From an uncultured Lachnospiraceae bacterium (GTDB taxonomy: Bacteria > Bacillota > Clostridia > Lachnospirales > Lachnospiraceae): a stretch of DNA of 64,000 nt. The stretch lies in NCBI GenBank assembly GCA_947089905.1, contig CAMUMG010000001.1:310001-374000 (forward strand), read 5' to 3'. Shown piece by piece: positions 26,481 through 35,370 of this stretch. The translations under genes were made by a program, and so were the position numbers. Each line of letters opens with the position of its first letter. Position 1 is the first letter of the stretch. The notes under the pieces were generated by a model, which searched no databases, had not been told where the DNA came from, and saw only the letters and a program-made list of their open reading frames with translations.

Positions 26481-26514
26481 ATAGCTTCACCTCTTTTCTT
26501 CTCTTCTTTGCGAA

Positions 26515-26544
26515 AGAAGGAGCTGTTTAAAAACAGCTCCTTCT
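26515..26544 (-). terminator. Hairpin between rpmA and obg
   Basis: AGAAGGAGCTGTTT (26515-26528) and AAACAGCTCCTTCT (26531-26544) are perfect complements. On the minus strand TTCG and then a purine-rich stretch follow. It probably attenuates transcription from the ribosomal protein genes into obg. Confidence 0.75.
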
Positions 26545-26551
26545 AAAAAAC

Positions 26552-26839
26552 TTATTCAGCGCTAACAGGATAAACACAAGCTTGTTTCTTATCTCTGCCC
26601 TTTCTCTCAAATCTTAAAACGCCATCCTTTAATGCAAATAAAGTATCATCACCGCCAATACCTACATTTACACCTGGATGAATCTTTGTACCACGCTGTC
26701 TATAAAGAATATTACCTGCTAAAACGAACTGTCCATCGGCTCTTTTAGCACCAAGTCTTTTAGACTCAGAATCTCTTCCATTCTTTGTAGAACCAACACC
26801 CTTTTTATGAGCAAATAATTGAAGGTTCATCTGAAACAT
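26552..26839 (-). CDS. rpmA: 50S ribosomal protein L27 with cleavable leader
   Basis: 95 residues. The mature protein begins at Ala10 ([15 protein letters not shown]). Residues 1-9, ending LQLF, form the N-terminal extension removed by the Prp protease in Firmicutes; the predicted cut is Phe9/Ala10. The ATG at 26839 is 8 bases after GGAGG. Confidence 0.97.
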   Translation of the reverse strand: MFQMNLQLFAHKKGVGSTKNGRDSESKRLGAKRADGQFVLAGNILYRQRGTKIHPGVNVGIGGDDTLFALKDGVLRFERKGRDKKQACVYPVSAE

Positions 26840-26842
26840 CTT

Positions 26843-27169
26843 TTACACCTCCTTATCAAATTGAACAAAGTCACTGCCATAATCTTGTTCTAGGTTATGC
26901 AGTGCCAGTACTAAAGACTGAATCAACAGCAAAGCATCTTTACTTGGCTTAGAAGTTAGTTTAAAATCTAAAAATCCACCTTCCTCTGCCATATCACAAA
27001 CAAATTGATCTGTAGTAAAAGCTTCTATGGAATTTATTGTACTTAACATCAAAACAGAAACTGCTGCACAGACAATATCTTGTCCTGCTTCATCATATTC
27101 TGCATGACCTTCACAGCAGACTCCAATACAATCGTTAAACTCATTCTTATGAACAGATACCCGTATCAT
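26843..27169 (-). CDS. prp: Ribosomal-processing cysteine protease Prp
   Basis: 108 residues; cleaves the L27 leader. The catalytic pair is His22 (GHA) and Cys34 (IVCAAVS). Located between rplU and rpmA, with start and stop nearly touching both, as in other Firmicutes. Confidence 0.96.
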   Translation of the reverse strand: MIRVSVHKNEFNDCIGVCCEGHAEYDEAGQDIVCAAVSVLMLSTINSIEAFTTDQFVCDMAEEGGFLDFKLTSKPSKDALLLIQSLVLALHNLEQDYGSDFVQFDKEV

Positions 27170-27477
27170 TAGGCATTAATTTTATTAATTGTTACTTTAG
27201 AATAGGTCTGTCTGTGACCGTTTTTCTTATGATATCCGGTCTTTCTTTTATATTTGTAAACAATAACCTTTTTCGCTTTTCTCTCTGCTACAACAGTTGC
27301 AGAAACACTTGCACCTTCTACAGTTGGAGTTCCAACTTTAACTTCACCATTATTTACCAAAAGAACCTGATCAAATGAAACGGTTTCTCCTGCTTTTACA
27401 CCGAGCTTTTCAACAAAAATCGTATCTCCTTCGGATACCTTGTACTGTTTACCACCTGTTACAATAATTGCGTACAT
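27169..27477 (-). CDS. rplU: 50S ribosomal protein L21
   Basis: 102 residues with the family pattern [14 protein letters not shown] at the start and the [14 protein letters not shown] segment near the C-terminus. First gene of the rplU-prp-rpmA unit, behind a strong GGAGGTG site and a structured leader. Confidence 0.97.
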   Translation of the reverse strand: MYAIIVTGGKQYKVSEGDTIFVEKLGVKAGETVSFDQVLLVNNGEVKVGTPTVEGASVSATVVAERKAKKVIVYKYKRKTGYHKKNGHRQTYSKVTINKINA

Positions 27478-27552
27478 GACAGCACCTCCTTAATCCTAAT
27501 ACTCGCCAGCTATGGTGTCCTTTTGGAACTTATACCTCGCTGTGCGGCACAC
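27478..27552 (-). ncRNA. Probable L21 leader RNA (autoregulatory 5' region)
   Basis: Between the mapped promoter and rplU lies a GC-richer, structured-looking 75-base leader beginning AAGTGTGCCGCACAGCGAGG and containing AGCTGGCGAGTA just upstream of the ribosome binding site. It resembles the Rfam L21_leader family of Firmicutes, by memory of its conserved elements. A covariance search would settle it. Confidence 0.6.
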
Positions 27553-27558
27553 TTAAAT

Positions 27559-27587
27559 AGTATATCATTCGTGGTATGTTTTGTCAA
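27559..27587 (-). promoter_or_regulatory. Promoter of rplU-prp-rpmA
   Basis: On the minus strand TTGACA (27587-27582), 17-base spacer, TATACT (27564-27559). The -35 box overlaps the stop codon of the RNase G-like gene. Confidence 0.88.
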
Positions 27588-28804
27588 TCTTTTTTTATTG
27601 GATTTACTATCGTACGTTCCACTTGTTCGTAGAGTGGACGACGTTCTTTTTTTCTTGTCAATTCTACTAATGATAATGCGGTCATGTCGATCACTGTTGT
27701 TTTTACAGGATCTTGCTTTACAAATTCTTTTAATATATAAAGTAAATCTTCCCTTGCTTTTTCTTCCTGCATATTAATAAAATCAATGATAATAATACCC
27801 GATATATTTCTTAGTCGAATCTGTTTTGCAATTTCCTTTGCTGCTTCTACATTGATTTGAAAAAATGTTTCCTGTACATTTTTCTTTTTTGTTACAGCCT
27901 TTCCAGTATTTACATCGATTACTGTTAAGGCTTCTGTTGGTTCAATGACTAAATAACCGCCTGATTTTAGCCAGACCTTTTTTTGTAATGCTTCATTTAA
28001 TTGTAGACTGATTCGGTATACTCTATCAAGAGAAATAGAAGAATCTTCTGGCATACGAAGCTTTTGTAAATCCTCTGGCTGGTAGCAGGTTAAATATTCT
28101 TTAATTTGTTGGTAGAGAATAGGATCATCCGTTATGATTTCTGATAAGCTTTCATTATCTCTATCTCTAATAGTACAAAGATAGGCTGGAAACATCTGAA
28201 AAATTTTAGAAAAGCGATTTTGATACTTTCCGTCCCTTTTTAATTGTAAATAACGACTTACTAATGCTTTTGCCTCTTGAATTAAATAATTTTCTTCTAC
28301 ATTTTTAGAATTCGTACGTACAATAAATCCATATTCCTCTGTCACATATGGCTCAATACTCTTCTTTAACTCCTGTCTACGTTTCGGATCTTCTATTTTA
28401 GAGGAAACACAAGCGATAGGTTTTCCATATACTAAAACGAGATACTTTCCGGGAATACTTAACTTTGTTGTAGCGACAGGAGCTTTTGTCTTTACATCTT
28501 CCTTGATAATCTGAACTAATAGTTCTTCACCTTGTAAAAGTTTATGGTTTGTATTTTCTGTTCTTCGAAGAAGGTTTAAATCTTCTGTAATAGGTAGATA
28601 ACATACCTTTTTATCTGAAATTTCCACAAAAGCAGCATTAATGTTTTTTACAATATTTTGAACTTTTCCAATATAGATATTTCCAAGAATAGATTCTTCC
28701 TCTACTTTATCACAATGGAGTTCTAATAATTCCTTTCCTAAAAACAATGTAGATAAAATTTGATCGTTCCACCGAACAATAACTAACCGTTGATTATTCT
28801 GCAT
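27584..28804 (-). CDS. RNase E/G-family ribonuclease, short form
   Basis: 406 residues. An S1-like N-terminal region (GNIYIGKVQNIVKNINAAFV) and the catalytic magnesium aspartates in VIDVNTGK and IIIIDFINM are present. The protein stops soon after TRKKERRPL, so the CPxC zinc-link of RNase E/G, which helps dimerisation, is missing. Its stop overlaps the rplU promoter. It overlaps the upstream gene by 11 bases. Confidence 0.9.
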   Translation of the reverse strand: MQNNQRLVIVRWNDQILSTLFLGKELLELHCDKVEEESILGNIYIGKVQNIVKNINAAFVEISDKKVCYLPITEDLNLLRRTENTNHKLLQGEELLVQIIKEDVKTKAPVATTKLSIPGKYLVLVYGKPIACVSSKIEDPKRRQELKKSIEPYVTEEYGFIVRTNSKNVEENYLIQEAKALVSRYLQLKRDGKYQNRFSKIFQMFPAYLCTIRDRDNESLSEIITDDPILYQQIKEYLTCYQPEDLQKLRMPEDSSISLDRVYRISLQLNEALQKKVWLKSGGYLVIEPTEALTVIDVNTGKAVTKKKNVQETFFQINVEAAKEIAKQIRLRNISGIIIIDFINMQEEKAREDLLYILKEFVKQDPVKTTVIDMTALSLVELTRKKERRPLYEQVERTIVNPIKKD

Positions 28805-29630
28805 ATATCATTTCCTCTTTTTCTTTCTGACAAATCAAAGGAATAAAAGAATTTGTTGTATCTTTTTTATATAACTCCATACGATGTTGCTGTATGAAAA
28901 AGTCTGGGTGCGTAAATCCATATTGATTCATAAAAGTCTCTATTACTAATTCTGGTTTAATATTTTTTATACTTCCTGCTGCCAATCTCAGATAAATAGA
29001 AAAGGTATCTCCATAGTCCGTTGCATGAAGTTCCATTTTTTCGATTTCATCAAGTGAGATACTATTCTTTTCTGAAAATTCATTAGAAGAAAAACTATAT
29101 GAAAAAATATAAGGGCGTAAATCTATTAACTGTTCTTCTTTTTTTGTATTCTTTTGAATAAAAATACATTCCTGATTCATAAATTCTAAAAAACATTTCT
29201 GTAATTCTTTTATTTTAACAACTGTTTTATTTTTTAAAACACAGTCAAAACGTTTTAAAGATAATTTATAATCAGCGGCAGCTACTTGCGACATTGCCGT
29301 TTCTTTTTTTTGATTTGGTTTTGGATCAGGAAATGTAACAATATCTGTGATGAAAAACCCTTCTGTCATTTGTCGGTTTAAACAATCTAAAAACTCCTCT
29401 TTAGTAGCAAAATCATAAGAAGAAAGTTCAATATCCATATATTCTCCATCGCTGGTAATTCCTATTCCAAGTGGAGCAGCAAAGGACATAATCTGGTGAG
29501 GACTAAATCCTTTTGAATACGCAATATCAATTCCAGATCGACGAATCGCTTTTTGAAAAAAACGCATCACATCCAGATGTCCTATAAATTTTAATATTCC
29601 ATATTTTGAAAATTTTACTCGTATTCTCAT
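28794..29630 (-). CDS. DUF2344 protein, TIGR03936 type (radical-SAM partner)
   Basis: 278 residues beginning MRIRVKFSKYGILKFIGHLD, with RRSGIDIAYSKGFSPHQIMS, the signatures of this family. It is nearly always encoded next to the TIGR03960 radical SAM protein and the RNase E/G gene, as here. Its role is probably RNA modification or processing, but is not established. Confidence 0.9.
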   Translation of the reverse strand: MRIRVKFSKYGILKFIGHLDVMRFFQKAIRRSGIDIAYSKGFSPHQIMSFAAPLGIGITSDGEYMDIELSSYDFATKEEFLDCLNRQMTEGFFITDIVTFPDPKPNQKKETAMSQVAAADYKLSLKRFDCVLKNKTVVKIKELQKCFLEFMNQECIFIQKNTKKEEQLIDLRPYIFSYSFSSNEFSEKNSISLDEIEKMELHATDYGDTFSIYLRLAAGSIKNIKPELVIETFMNQYGFTHPDFFIQQHRMELYKKDTTNSFIPLICQKEKEEMIYAE

Positions 29631-29644
29631 ATGAATTCACCTCT

Positions 29645-31579
29645 CTACAAAACGGTAACTGAGCCTGAATAAAGACTTTCACCTTCTTCATTTCTGGCTT
29701 CTGTACAAACACCGCCTCCAAATATACCTGCCCCACAGCCTGAACAATGCTTTCTACAATTTAAAGTTACCTGTTCCTTTTTAGACAGTTCGTACTGATT
29801 CCACAAAAATGTTCTAGTAACTCCTACATCAATAAAGTCCCATGGTAGCAACTCTTCTTTTTTTCTTTCTCGTTGGGTGTAAAATTCTATAGAAATATTC
29901 TCTTCTTTAAAGGCTTCTTCCCATTTCTCTGGATCAAAATATTCTGTCCAAGCATCAAAGATACAACCCTTTTGATAAGCATTTACTAATACTTTTGAAA
30001 GTTTTCGATCTCCCCTAGCGAAAACACCTTCTAAGACAGAAGTTTTTGCATCATGCCAGTTATAACGAATAGATTTAGAATTCAGTTGTTCTCTGATAGT
30101 ATCTTTTAAAAATTGTTGTTTTTCTTGATAGCTTTCTTTGGAATCCATTGCTGCCCATTGAAAAGGAGTAAATGGCTTTGGAACAAAAAAGGAGGTACTA
30201 GCAGTAATCTGTACTCTTCCATTTCTCTTTTCTTTAGGAATCGAATAGTATTCTTTTGCAATTTCATTACAAAGAAGAGCAATCCCTTTTACATCTTCCT
30301 TTGTCTCAGTTGGAAGCCCTAACATAAAATATAATTTCACTTTATTCCATCCACTTTCAAATGCGTCTTTTGCCCCCTTTAAAATTACTTCCTCAGAAAG
30401 TCCTTTATTAATCACATCGCGTAGACGCTGAGAACCCGCTTCTGGTGCAAAAGTAAGACTGCTTTTTTTGATGTCTTGAACTTTTGCCATAACATTTAAA
30501 GAAAAAGCATCAATTCGTAGAGATGGAAGACAAATATTGATACCTTTTCCTTTAAATTCATCAATTAGATAATAAACTAATTCTTCTAAATGGGAATAAT
30601 CACTAGAACTCAAAGAACTAAGTGTAATCTCTTCTTGTCCTGTACTTTCTAACATTTTTTTTGCTAACTCTTTTAAATAGTCTAAACTGCGTTCTCGAAT
30701 AGGTCGATATACCATTCCTGCCTGACAAAAACGACAACCACGAATACATCCCCTCTGAATTTCAAGAACAACTCTATCTTGTACCGTTTTGATATAGGGA
30801 ACAAGTGGTCTTTCTGGATAATACGTATCACTTAACTGCATTTCTACTTGTTTTCTAATTTTCGTTTTAGCATTTGAATGTAGTGGAGTAAACGCTTCTA
30901 ATGTTCCATCTTTATGATATGAGGGTTTGTAAAGACTTGGAACATACATCCCTTCTATTGTTGCGACCTGTTCTAAATACTGTTTTTTGCTCTTTTTAGC
31001 AGCTTTATTTTCTTTATATAAATCTAGTAGCTTTCGATATACTGTTTCTGCTTCTCCTAAATAGAAAAAATCAAAAAAGTCAGCGATTGGCTCTGGATTA
31101 TAAGCACAAGGGCCACCTCCTATCACAATAGGATCATCTTCTGTTCTATCTATAGCATACAGTGGAATATTAGAAAGATCTAAGATTTGAAGAATATTTG
31201 TATAACACATTTCATATTGAAGAGTAATTCCTAAAAAATCAAATTTTTTAATAGGATCTTGAGATTCTAAAGCAAATAAAGGAATATGCTCTTTTCGTAA
31301 TATCTGATCTAAATCTGGCCAAGGAGAATAGACTCTCTCACAATACGTATCCTCCCAACGGTTGAACATATCATAAATAATCTGAATTCCCAAATGTGAC
31401 ATACCAACTTCGTAGACATCTGGAAAACACATAGCAAAACGAATATCCACTGTAGAAAGGTCTTTCATAACTGAGTTATATTCACCCCCTATATAGCGGG
31501 CAGGCTTTTCTACACTCATCAAAATTTCATCACTTAATGCTAAATTTCTTTCTTTTTTTAAATTATTTTGTGATGCCAT
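29645..31579 (-). CDS. TIGR03960-family radical SAM protein with B12-binding-like domain
   Basis: 644 residues from an ATG at 31579 that lies 6-7 bases after AGGAG; the longer reading frame begins inside that site. The N-terminal half resembles a B12-binding fold (EVGMSHLGIQIIYD). The radical SAM cluster motif is RGCIRGCRFCQAG (CxxxCxxC). A C-terminal cysteine cluster CRKHCSGCGAGIF may bind a second cluster. Function unknown; strongly linked to the DUF2344 gene. Confidence 0.92.
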   Translation of the reverse strand: MASQNNLKKERNLALSDEILMSVEKPARYIGGEYNSVMKDLSTVDIRFAMCFPDVYEVGMSHLGIQIIYDMFNRWEDTYCERVYSPWPDLDQILRKEHIPLFALESQDPIKKFDFLGITLQYEMCYTNILQILDLSNIPLYAIDRTEDDPIVIGGGPCAYNPEPIADFFDFFYLGEAETVYRKLLDLYKENKAAKKSKKQYLEQVATIEGMYVPSLYKPSYHKDGTLEAFTPLHSNAKTKIRKQVEMQLSDTYYPERPLVPYIKTVQDRVVLEIQRGCIRGCRFCQAGMVYRPIRERSLDYLKELAKKMLESTGQEEITLSSLSSSDYSHLEELVYYLIDEFKGKGINICLPSLRIDAFSLNVMAKVQDIKKSSLTFAPEAGSQRLRDVINKGLSEEVILKGAKDAFESGWNKVKLYFMLGLPTETKEDVKGIALLCNEIAKEYYSIPKEKRNGRVQITASTSFFVPKPFTPFQWAAMDSKESYQEKQQFLKDTIREQLNSKSIRYNWHDAKTSVLEGVFARGDRKLSKVLVNAYQKGCIFDAWTEYFDPEKWEEAFKEENISIEFYTQRERKKEELLPWDFIDVGVTRTFLWNQYELSKKEQVTLNCRKHCSGCGAGIFGGGVCTEARNEEGESLYSGSVTVL

Positions 31580-31637
31580 CAACATTCTCCTCTCAGACAT
31601 CTAACTTTCTCTTAATTTAACTTAGTCACACTAAAAT

Positions 31638-31646
31638 AGTATAACA
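31638..31646 (-). promoter_or_regulatory. Extended -10 promoter for the radical SAM operon
   Basis: Minus strand TGTTATACT (31646-31638), an extended -10 element, about 60 bases before the start codon; no good -35 is visible. Confidence 0.5.
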
Positions 31647-31720
31647 CAAACCACTGTTTTTGGCTACTTTAATCTACCATCTAAGGTCAATAGGATGGCT
31701 AGTCTTATTGCAAGTATTAA

Positions 31721-32725
31721 TTAAATATTATTTTCTACAAATTCCATTAATCTTTCTCTCAGTTTATCTACAAATTGATTTGAGTAAAAAATTTTTCTAA
31801 ATTCCTGTTTATTAACCCAACAAAATGCCGTTGTTTCTCCTATTTGAAGTTGTATATCTTCTTTAAAAATATCAGTTATACATAAATATCCTTCATATAT
31901 TGTTGTATCTGTAACAACATAATAAATACTTTTTAAGTCATCATTTACAACAATTCCTGTTTCTTCTAAAAGTTCTCTTTTAGCCCCTTCCATAATAGAT
32001 TCTCCTTTTAATACAGAACCACCAGCACCACTTTCCCAAAAACCTGGATAGTTTGATTTATTAAAATCTCTCTGCATGAGAAGAATAGAACCATCTTTAT
32101 GTATAACAAAAACTTCTGCCACTGCATGTTTTAATCCATTCGGAATTTTTTCACCTCGAATCAAATCACATCCAGCTAATATTCCATTTGTATCATACGC
32201 ATCCCATAATTCTATATTATGTCTACAAGCCATATTTTTTTCGTCAATCATCTTTTCCATATACCCACAGGTAAAAGGAAAAAAGTTAAATTTTTTAACA
32301 CCAATATGATTTGCACCTAACCTTTCATACCATATCCGAAGTTTAGTATTTTCTTCTACAATACTAATATTTATTTTTTTACAACCTATATTAGATGCTA
32401 TTGTAACGGCATGAAAAAACAAAACTTCTCCAATATGTTTATGCCGATGTTCTGGTAAAACACATAAGTTATTTAATTCACACACTTCTTTTTCTAATCT
32501 ATACAGCGAATAGTATCCCAAAATTAAATTATTATCATCAAAATATCCATACATAGGTCTACGTTCATCATACTGCCAGCTAAGTTTTTCAAATGTAACT
32601 GAGAATGCTGTAAAGCGAGGAGCATTTTCTTGTGTGAGTCCATATTCGTATGCAACTGTCAAGAAACTTTTTTTAATCACTTCAACACATTTTTCAATCT
32701 CGCATCTTTTAATAGAACGAATCAT
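31721..32725 (-). CDS. GNAT acetyltransferase fused to a Nudix hydrolase
   Basis: 334 residues. Residues 1-155 resemble GNAT N-acetyltransferases, with VLPEHRHKHIGEVLFFHAV as the acetyl-CoA loop. Residues about 165-330 are a Nudix domain: AEVFVIHKDGSILLMQRD, then a complete Nudix box from GSVLKGE through RELLEETGI. The pair could act on one small molecule or nucleotide-linked substrate; no substrate can be read from sequence. Good AAGGAG site before the ATG. Monocistronic. Confidence 0.85.
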   Translation of the reverse strand: MIRSIKRCEIEKCVEVIKKSFLTVAYEYGLTQENAPRFTAFSVTFEKLSWQYDERRPMYGYFDDNNLILGYYSLYRLEKEVCELNNLCVLPEHRHKHIGEVLFFHAVTIASNIGCKKINISIVEENTKLRIWYERLGANHIGVKKFNFFPFTCGYMEKMIDEKNMACRHNIELWDAYDTNGILAGCDLIRGEKIPNGLKHAVAEVFVIHKDGSILLMQRDFNKSNYPGFWESGAGGSVLKGESIMEGAKRELLEETGIVVNDDLKSIYYVVTDTTIYEGYLCITDIFKEDIQLQIGETTAFCWVNKQEFRKIFYSNQFVDKLRERLMEFVENNI

Positions 32726-32775
32726 ATTACAATCTCCTTTTTTGTCCTATTACTAGTATAGTAGAAGATCAATCT

Positions 32776-33102
32776 TTACTTTTTTATTAAAATATAATCC
32801 CCTAGTGATAAGATTAATTGAGAACCGTCATCCTTTTTATATTCTTCCCAAAATGCAATATCATCTGTTTCGTTATCAATCGCTATACGATAATACGTAA
32901 ATCCCCCTCTTCCTTCAATAAAAGGCAATGCTTCAAAGTTATATTTGTTAGCTCTGTCGAGTTGTTTTTCTTCTAACAAGCGTAGCCATCCTAATGCTTT
33001 ATCCAACTGTTGCAAATCATTCAACCGTTCTTTCTGACCATCTTTAAGTGCAGATATAATAGACAATCGTTCTAATTCTAAAATCTTTATGGCATATTCC
33101 AT
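32776..33102 (-). CDS. Hypothetical protein, 108 residues
   Basis: Starts at ATG 33102 after AGAGG. The N-terminal half (to about 55) is predicted helical and charged; the C-terminal half (GGFTYYRIAIDN onward) is strand-like and ends LSLGDYILIKK. No recognised family, signal peptide or membrane segment. It lies among accessory genes, 50 bases upstream of the GNAT-Nudix gene on the same strand. Confidence 0.6.
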   Translation of the reverse strand: MEYAIKILELERLSIISALKDGQKERLNDLQQLDKALGWLRLLEEKQLDRANKYNFEALPFIEGRGGFTYYRIAIDNETDDIAFWEEYKKDDGSQLILSLGDYILIKK

Positions 33103-33219
33103 ATTTTTTCCTCTTATTTATTTCCCGATTTATTGCAAAACTATATTTCTATTATACTACAAATTTAAGAACAAGGAAATAGTGGATTTCCTAGCCAATT
33201 TCCTATATGGAAGATATAT

Positions 33220-33543
33220 TTGTACTTTAGATCAGTTTACAAAGAACCACACCTAAAATTCTTTCCATGCTCTCAAATTTGTAATATAATGGACATGTCC
33301 AAAGGGAATTATTATACAAGTGTCTCCATTGAAACTGTCATTACGTCTGCAATCGTATGTATTGAACTGGGACCTATGTTGGAAGCTCACAAATATAATG
33401 AAAAGGTGACACATTGTATGTGTCTTATTCGTGATGATGAAAACTCTCCATATAGGGTATTATTACCATGTGGCATTTGTCAAAAAAGATTACGGTATCA
33501 TTGGACAAAAGCCTACCCAGCTAACTTAGAAATATTTATCTAG
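33220..33543 (+). pseudogene. Decayed cytidine deaminase-like gene
   Basis: The open frame keeps the core of a zinc-dependent cytidine/blasticidin-type deaminase: YYTSVSIETV, the first zinc cysteine with glutamate (VCIELG), KVTHCMCLIRDDENSPY and the second cysteine pair (LPCGICQKRL). RL is followed directly by YHWTKAYPANLE, which in relatives lies about 30 residues further on, so an in-frame internal deletion is inferred. The N-terminus is unrelated sequence after a TTG, and the 3' end overlaps the convergent peptidase gene by 18 bases. Probably non-functional. Confidence 0.6.
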
Positions 33544-35121
33544 CATTTTTTGTGCATATTCTTTTTGGCTTTCAGAATCATCTGTATTTTCTGTAACATC
33601 TTTAAAATAGCTATAAGCCTTTTTCATATCCTTTTCTACCAATTCACCATTTAAATATATATATCCTAACATATTCTTCGCATAGAAATTGCCTAGTTCG
33701 CTTGCTCTTTCATACCATATAACCGCCTTAGGATCTTTCTCTTCATAAAACAAATCAGCTAAATTTATGGCAGCAGTTCGTTTATTACTCTCAGATGCGC
33801 TTTCATTTTCAAAAACTTCCGTAAAATAGACACAGGCTTTTTGGATATCCTTTTCTACAAGTTCACCTTTAAAATAAAAATACCCTAACATATTTTTTGC
33901 ATGAAAATTGCCTAGTTCCTCTGCTTTTTTATACCATATAACTGCTTCAGGATCTTTTTCTTTATAAAATAAATTGCCTAAACTCATCATGGCACGAATA
34001 GATTGAGAAGTAAGTACTCCTATTTTTTCATCTAATTTAATCGCATATTTATAATTAGATATTGCTTGTTGAAGAGGCATATCTTCTATATATCCATTTA
34101 AAACCATATCACCCATTATATTACTGGCATAGGCACTATTTGTTGTTTCTGAAGCCACAACTTTATTATAAAGTTTATAAGCTTTTTGATAATCTTTTTC
34201 GTCTAAATAGCCATAGTAATAATAGTCTGCTATTCTTCTAATAGCATAGTTCGTATAACCTTCTGTTTTCCCAAATTCAACCGCCTTTTGGTAATACTCT
34301 AAAGCTTTTGTATAATCAGGTTCACCACCATATCCATAAAAATAATAATCTGCTAATTTTGTAATATTCGCTAAATTCGACTGAGAAAGCAGATAGTTTT
34401 CTATAGAAGGTAATGTCTCTCCAGAATATTCTTTCCATAAATCAGAAAGCGATTGTCCTGTCAATATCTCAAAGGTTTCATTTTGTATTTTCCCTTCCTG
34501 CATACAGCGGTGTAACTTCATAACAATATCAGTATAATCTTTATCTTCCTCAAGCCATATCAGAAAACCGGCAGTTGTTAAATAGCCAGAATAAAGACTA
34601 CCGCCGTTATATTGTTTTGGTATAAGTGAACGTTTATGTTCCGAATATTCAGCAGCAATATAATCGGCAATTCCTTCTGTAAGCCATGAGAAAGTTTTTG
34701 TATTCTGATATTCTTGTACAATATGTGTTAATTCATGGACAATAAGATCTACTGCATAGCCGTTTAAACGGGAAAAGTTATTTTCTCTAAAAGCAATTCG
34801 ACCATTTCCTATTTCAACTGCGCTAGCACCATCCACAATAAGGTTAGAGTCTATAATAAATGTAATCACAGGACATTCATTAGAATATCCATATTTATCC
34901 CACATTTTTTTAAAAACATCATTAAAAACATTTTTAATAAATTCTTTTTGTTCTGTATTTAAAATATTGTGGGGATCTTTGATGATACACTGTGCATCCG
35001 AAGAATATGTACTACTTTCTGTTTTAGCATATACTATTGTTTTAGCATTTACGGCAGTGGAACTTAGAGCTATCAAACTGGCAACATAGAAACAAAAAAG
35101 TTTTTTAATAAAGTTTTTCAT
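33526..35121 (-). CDS. Secreted BSP-like zinc metallopeptidase with Sel1 repeats
   Basis: 531 residues. Signal peptide about 1-26 ending STAVNA. The peptidase part carries HELTH (His129, Glu130, His133) followed by WLTEGIADYI, matching basic-secretory-protein/gluzincin-like enzymes. From about residue 250 there are Sel1/TPR-type repeats (YYFYGYGGEPDYTKALEYY and others). The last two long repeats are near-duplicates with a 219-base period. A very good AAAGGAGG site precedes the ATG. A secreted or wall-associated role is likely; substrate unknown. Confidence 0.85.
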   Translation of the reverse strand: MKNFIKKLFCFYVASLIALSSTAVNAKTIVYAKTESSTYSSDAQCIIKDPHNILNTEQKEFIKNVFNDVFKKMWDKYGYSNECPVITFIIDSNLIVDGASAVEIGNGRIAFRENNFSRLNGYAVDLIVHELTHIVQEYQNTKTFSWLTEGIADYIAAEYSEHKRSLIPKQYNGGSLYSGYLTTAGFLIWLEEDKDYTDIVMKLHRCMQEGKIQNETFEILTGQSLSDLWKEYSGETLPSIENYLLSQSNLANITKLADYYFYGYGGEPDYTKALEYYQKAVEFGKTEGYTNYAIRRIADYYYYGYLDEKDYQKAYKLYNKVVASETTNSAYASNIMGDMVLNGYIEDMPLQQAISNYKYAIKLDEKIGVLTSQSIRAMMSLGNLFYKEKDPEAVIWYKKAEELGNFHAKNMLGYFYFKGELVEKDIQKACVYFTEVFENESASESNKRTAAINLADLFYEEKDPKAVIWYERASELGNFYAKNMLGYIYLNGELVEKDMKKAYSYFKDVTENTDDSESQKEYAQKMLDKYF

Positions 35122-35148
35122 TTTGTAACCTCCTTTATATTTTTTAAT

Positions 35149-35157
35149 ATTATATCA
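35149..35157 (-). promoter_or_regulatory. Extended -10 promoter of the metallopeptidase gene
   Basis: Minus strand TGATATAAT (35157-35149), an extended -10 element 28 bases before the start codon. Confidence 0.55.
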
Positions 35158-35258
35158 TTTAAAGATAAAAATTTCTATTATTTTATATATATTATGTAGA
35201 AATAGGTGTATTTTGTATAGTCATTAAGTGTGTTGTTATTTTTAGTACATAAACATAC

Positions 35259-35312
35259 TGTATATAAAATATAAACTTTATTAGTATTATAACATACTGC
35301 ATACAGTATGTT
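35259..35312. repeat. Repeated CATACTG palindromes (operator-like)
   Basis: A perfect inverted repeat AACATACTG-CATA-CAGTATGTT occupies 35291-35312. A related AAACATACTGTAT lies about 30 bases upstream (35261-35273). It sits between the metallopeptidase promoter and the 3' end of the 57-residue gene. It could be a repressor binding site or a transcript hairpin. Confidence 0.6.
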
Positions 35313-35370
35313 TGAAAAAATTTTTTTAATTTCTATATAGTTTTTGAAAAATTTTTTTAATTAAAAATAA

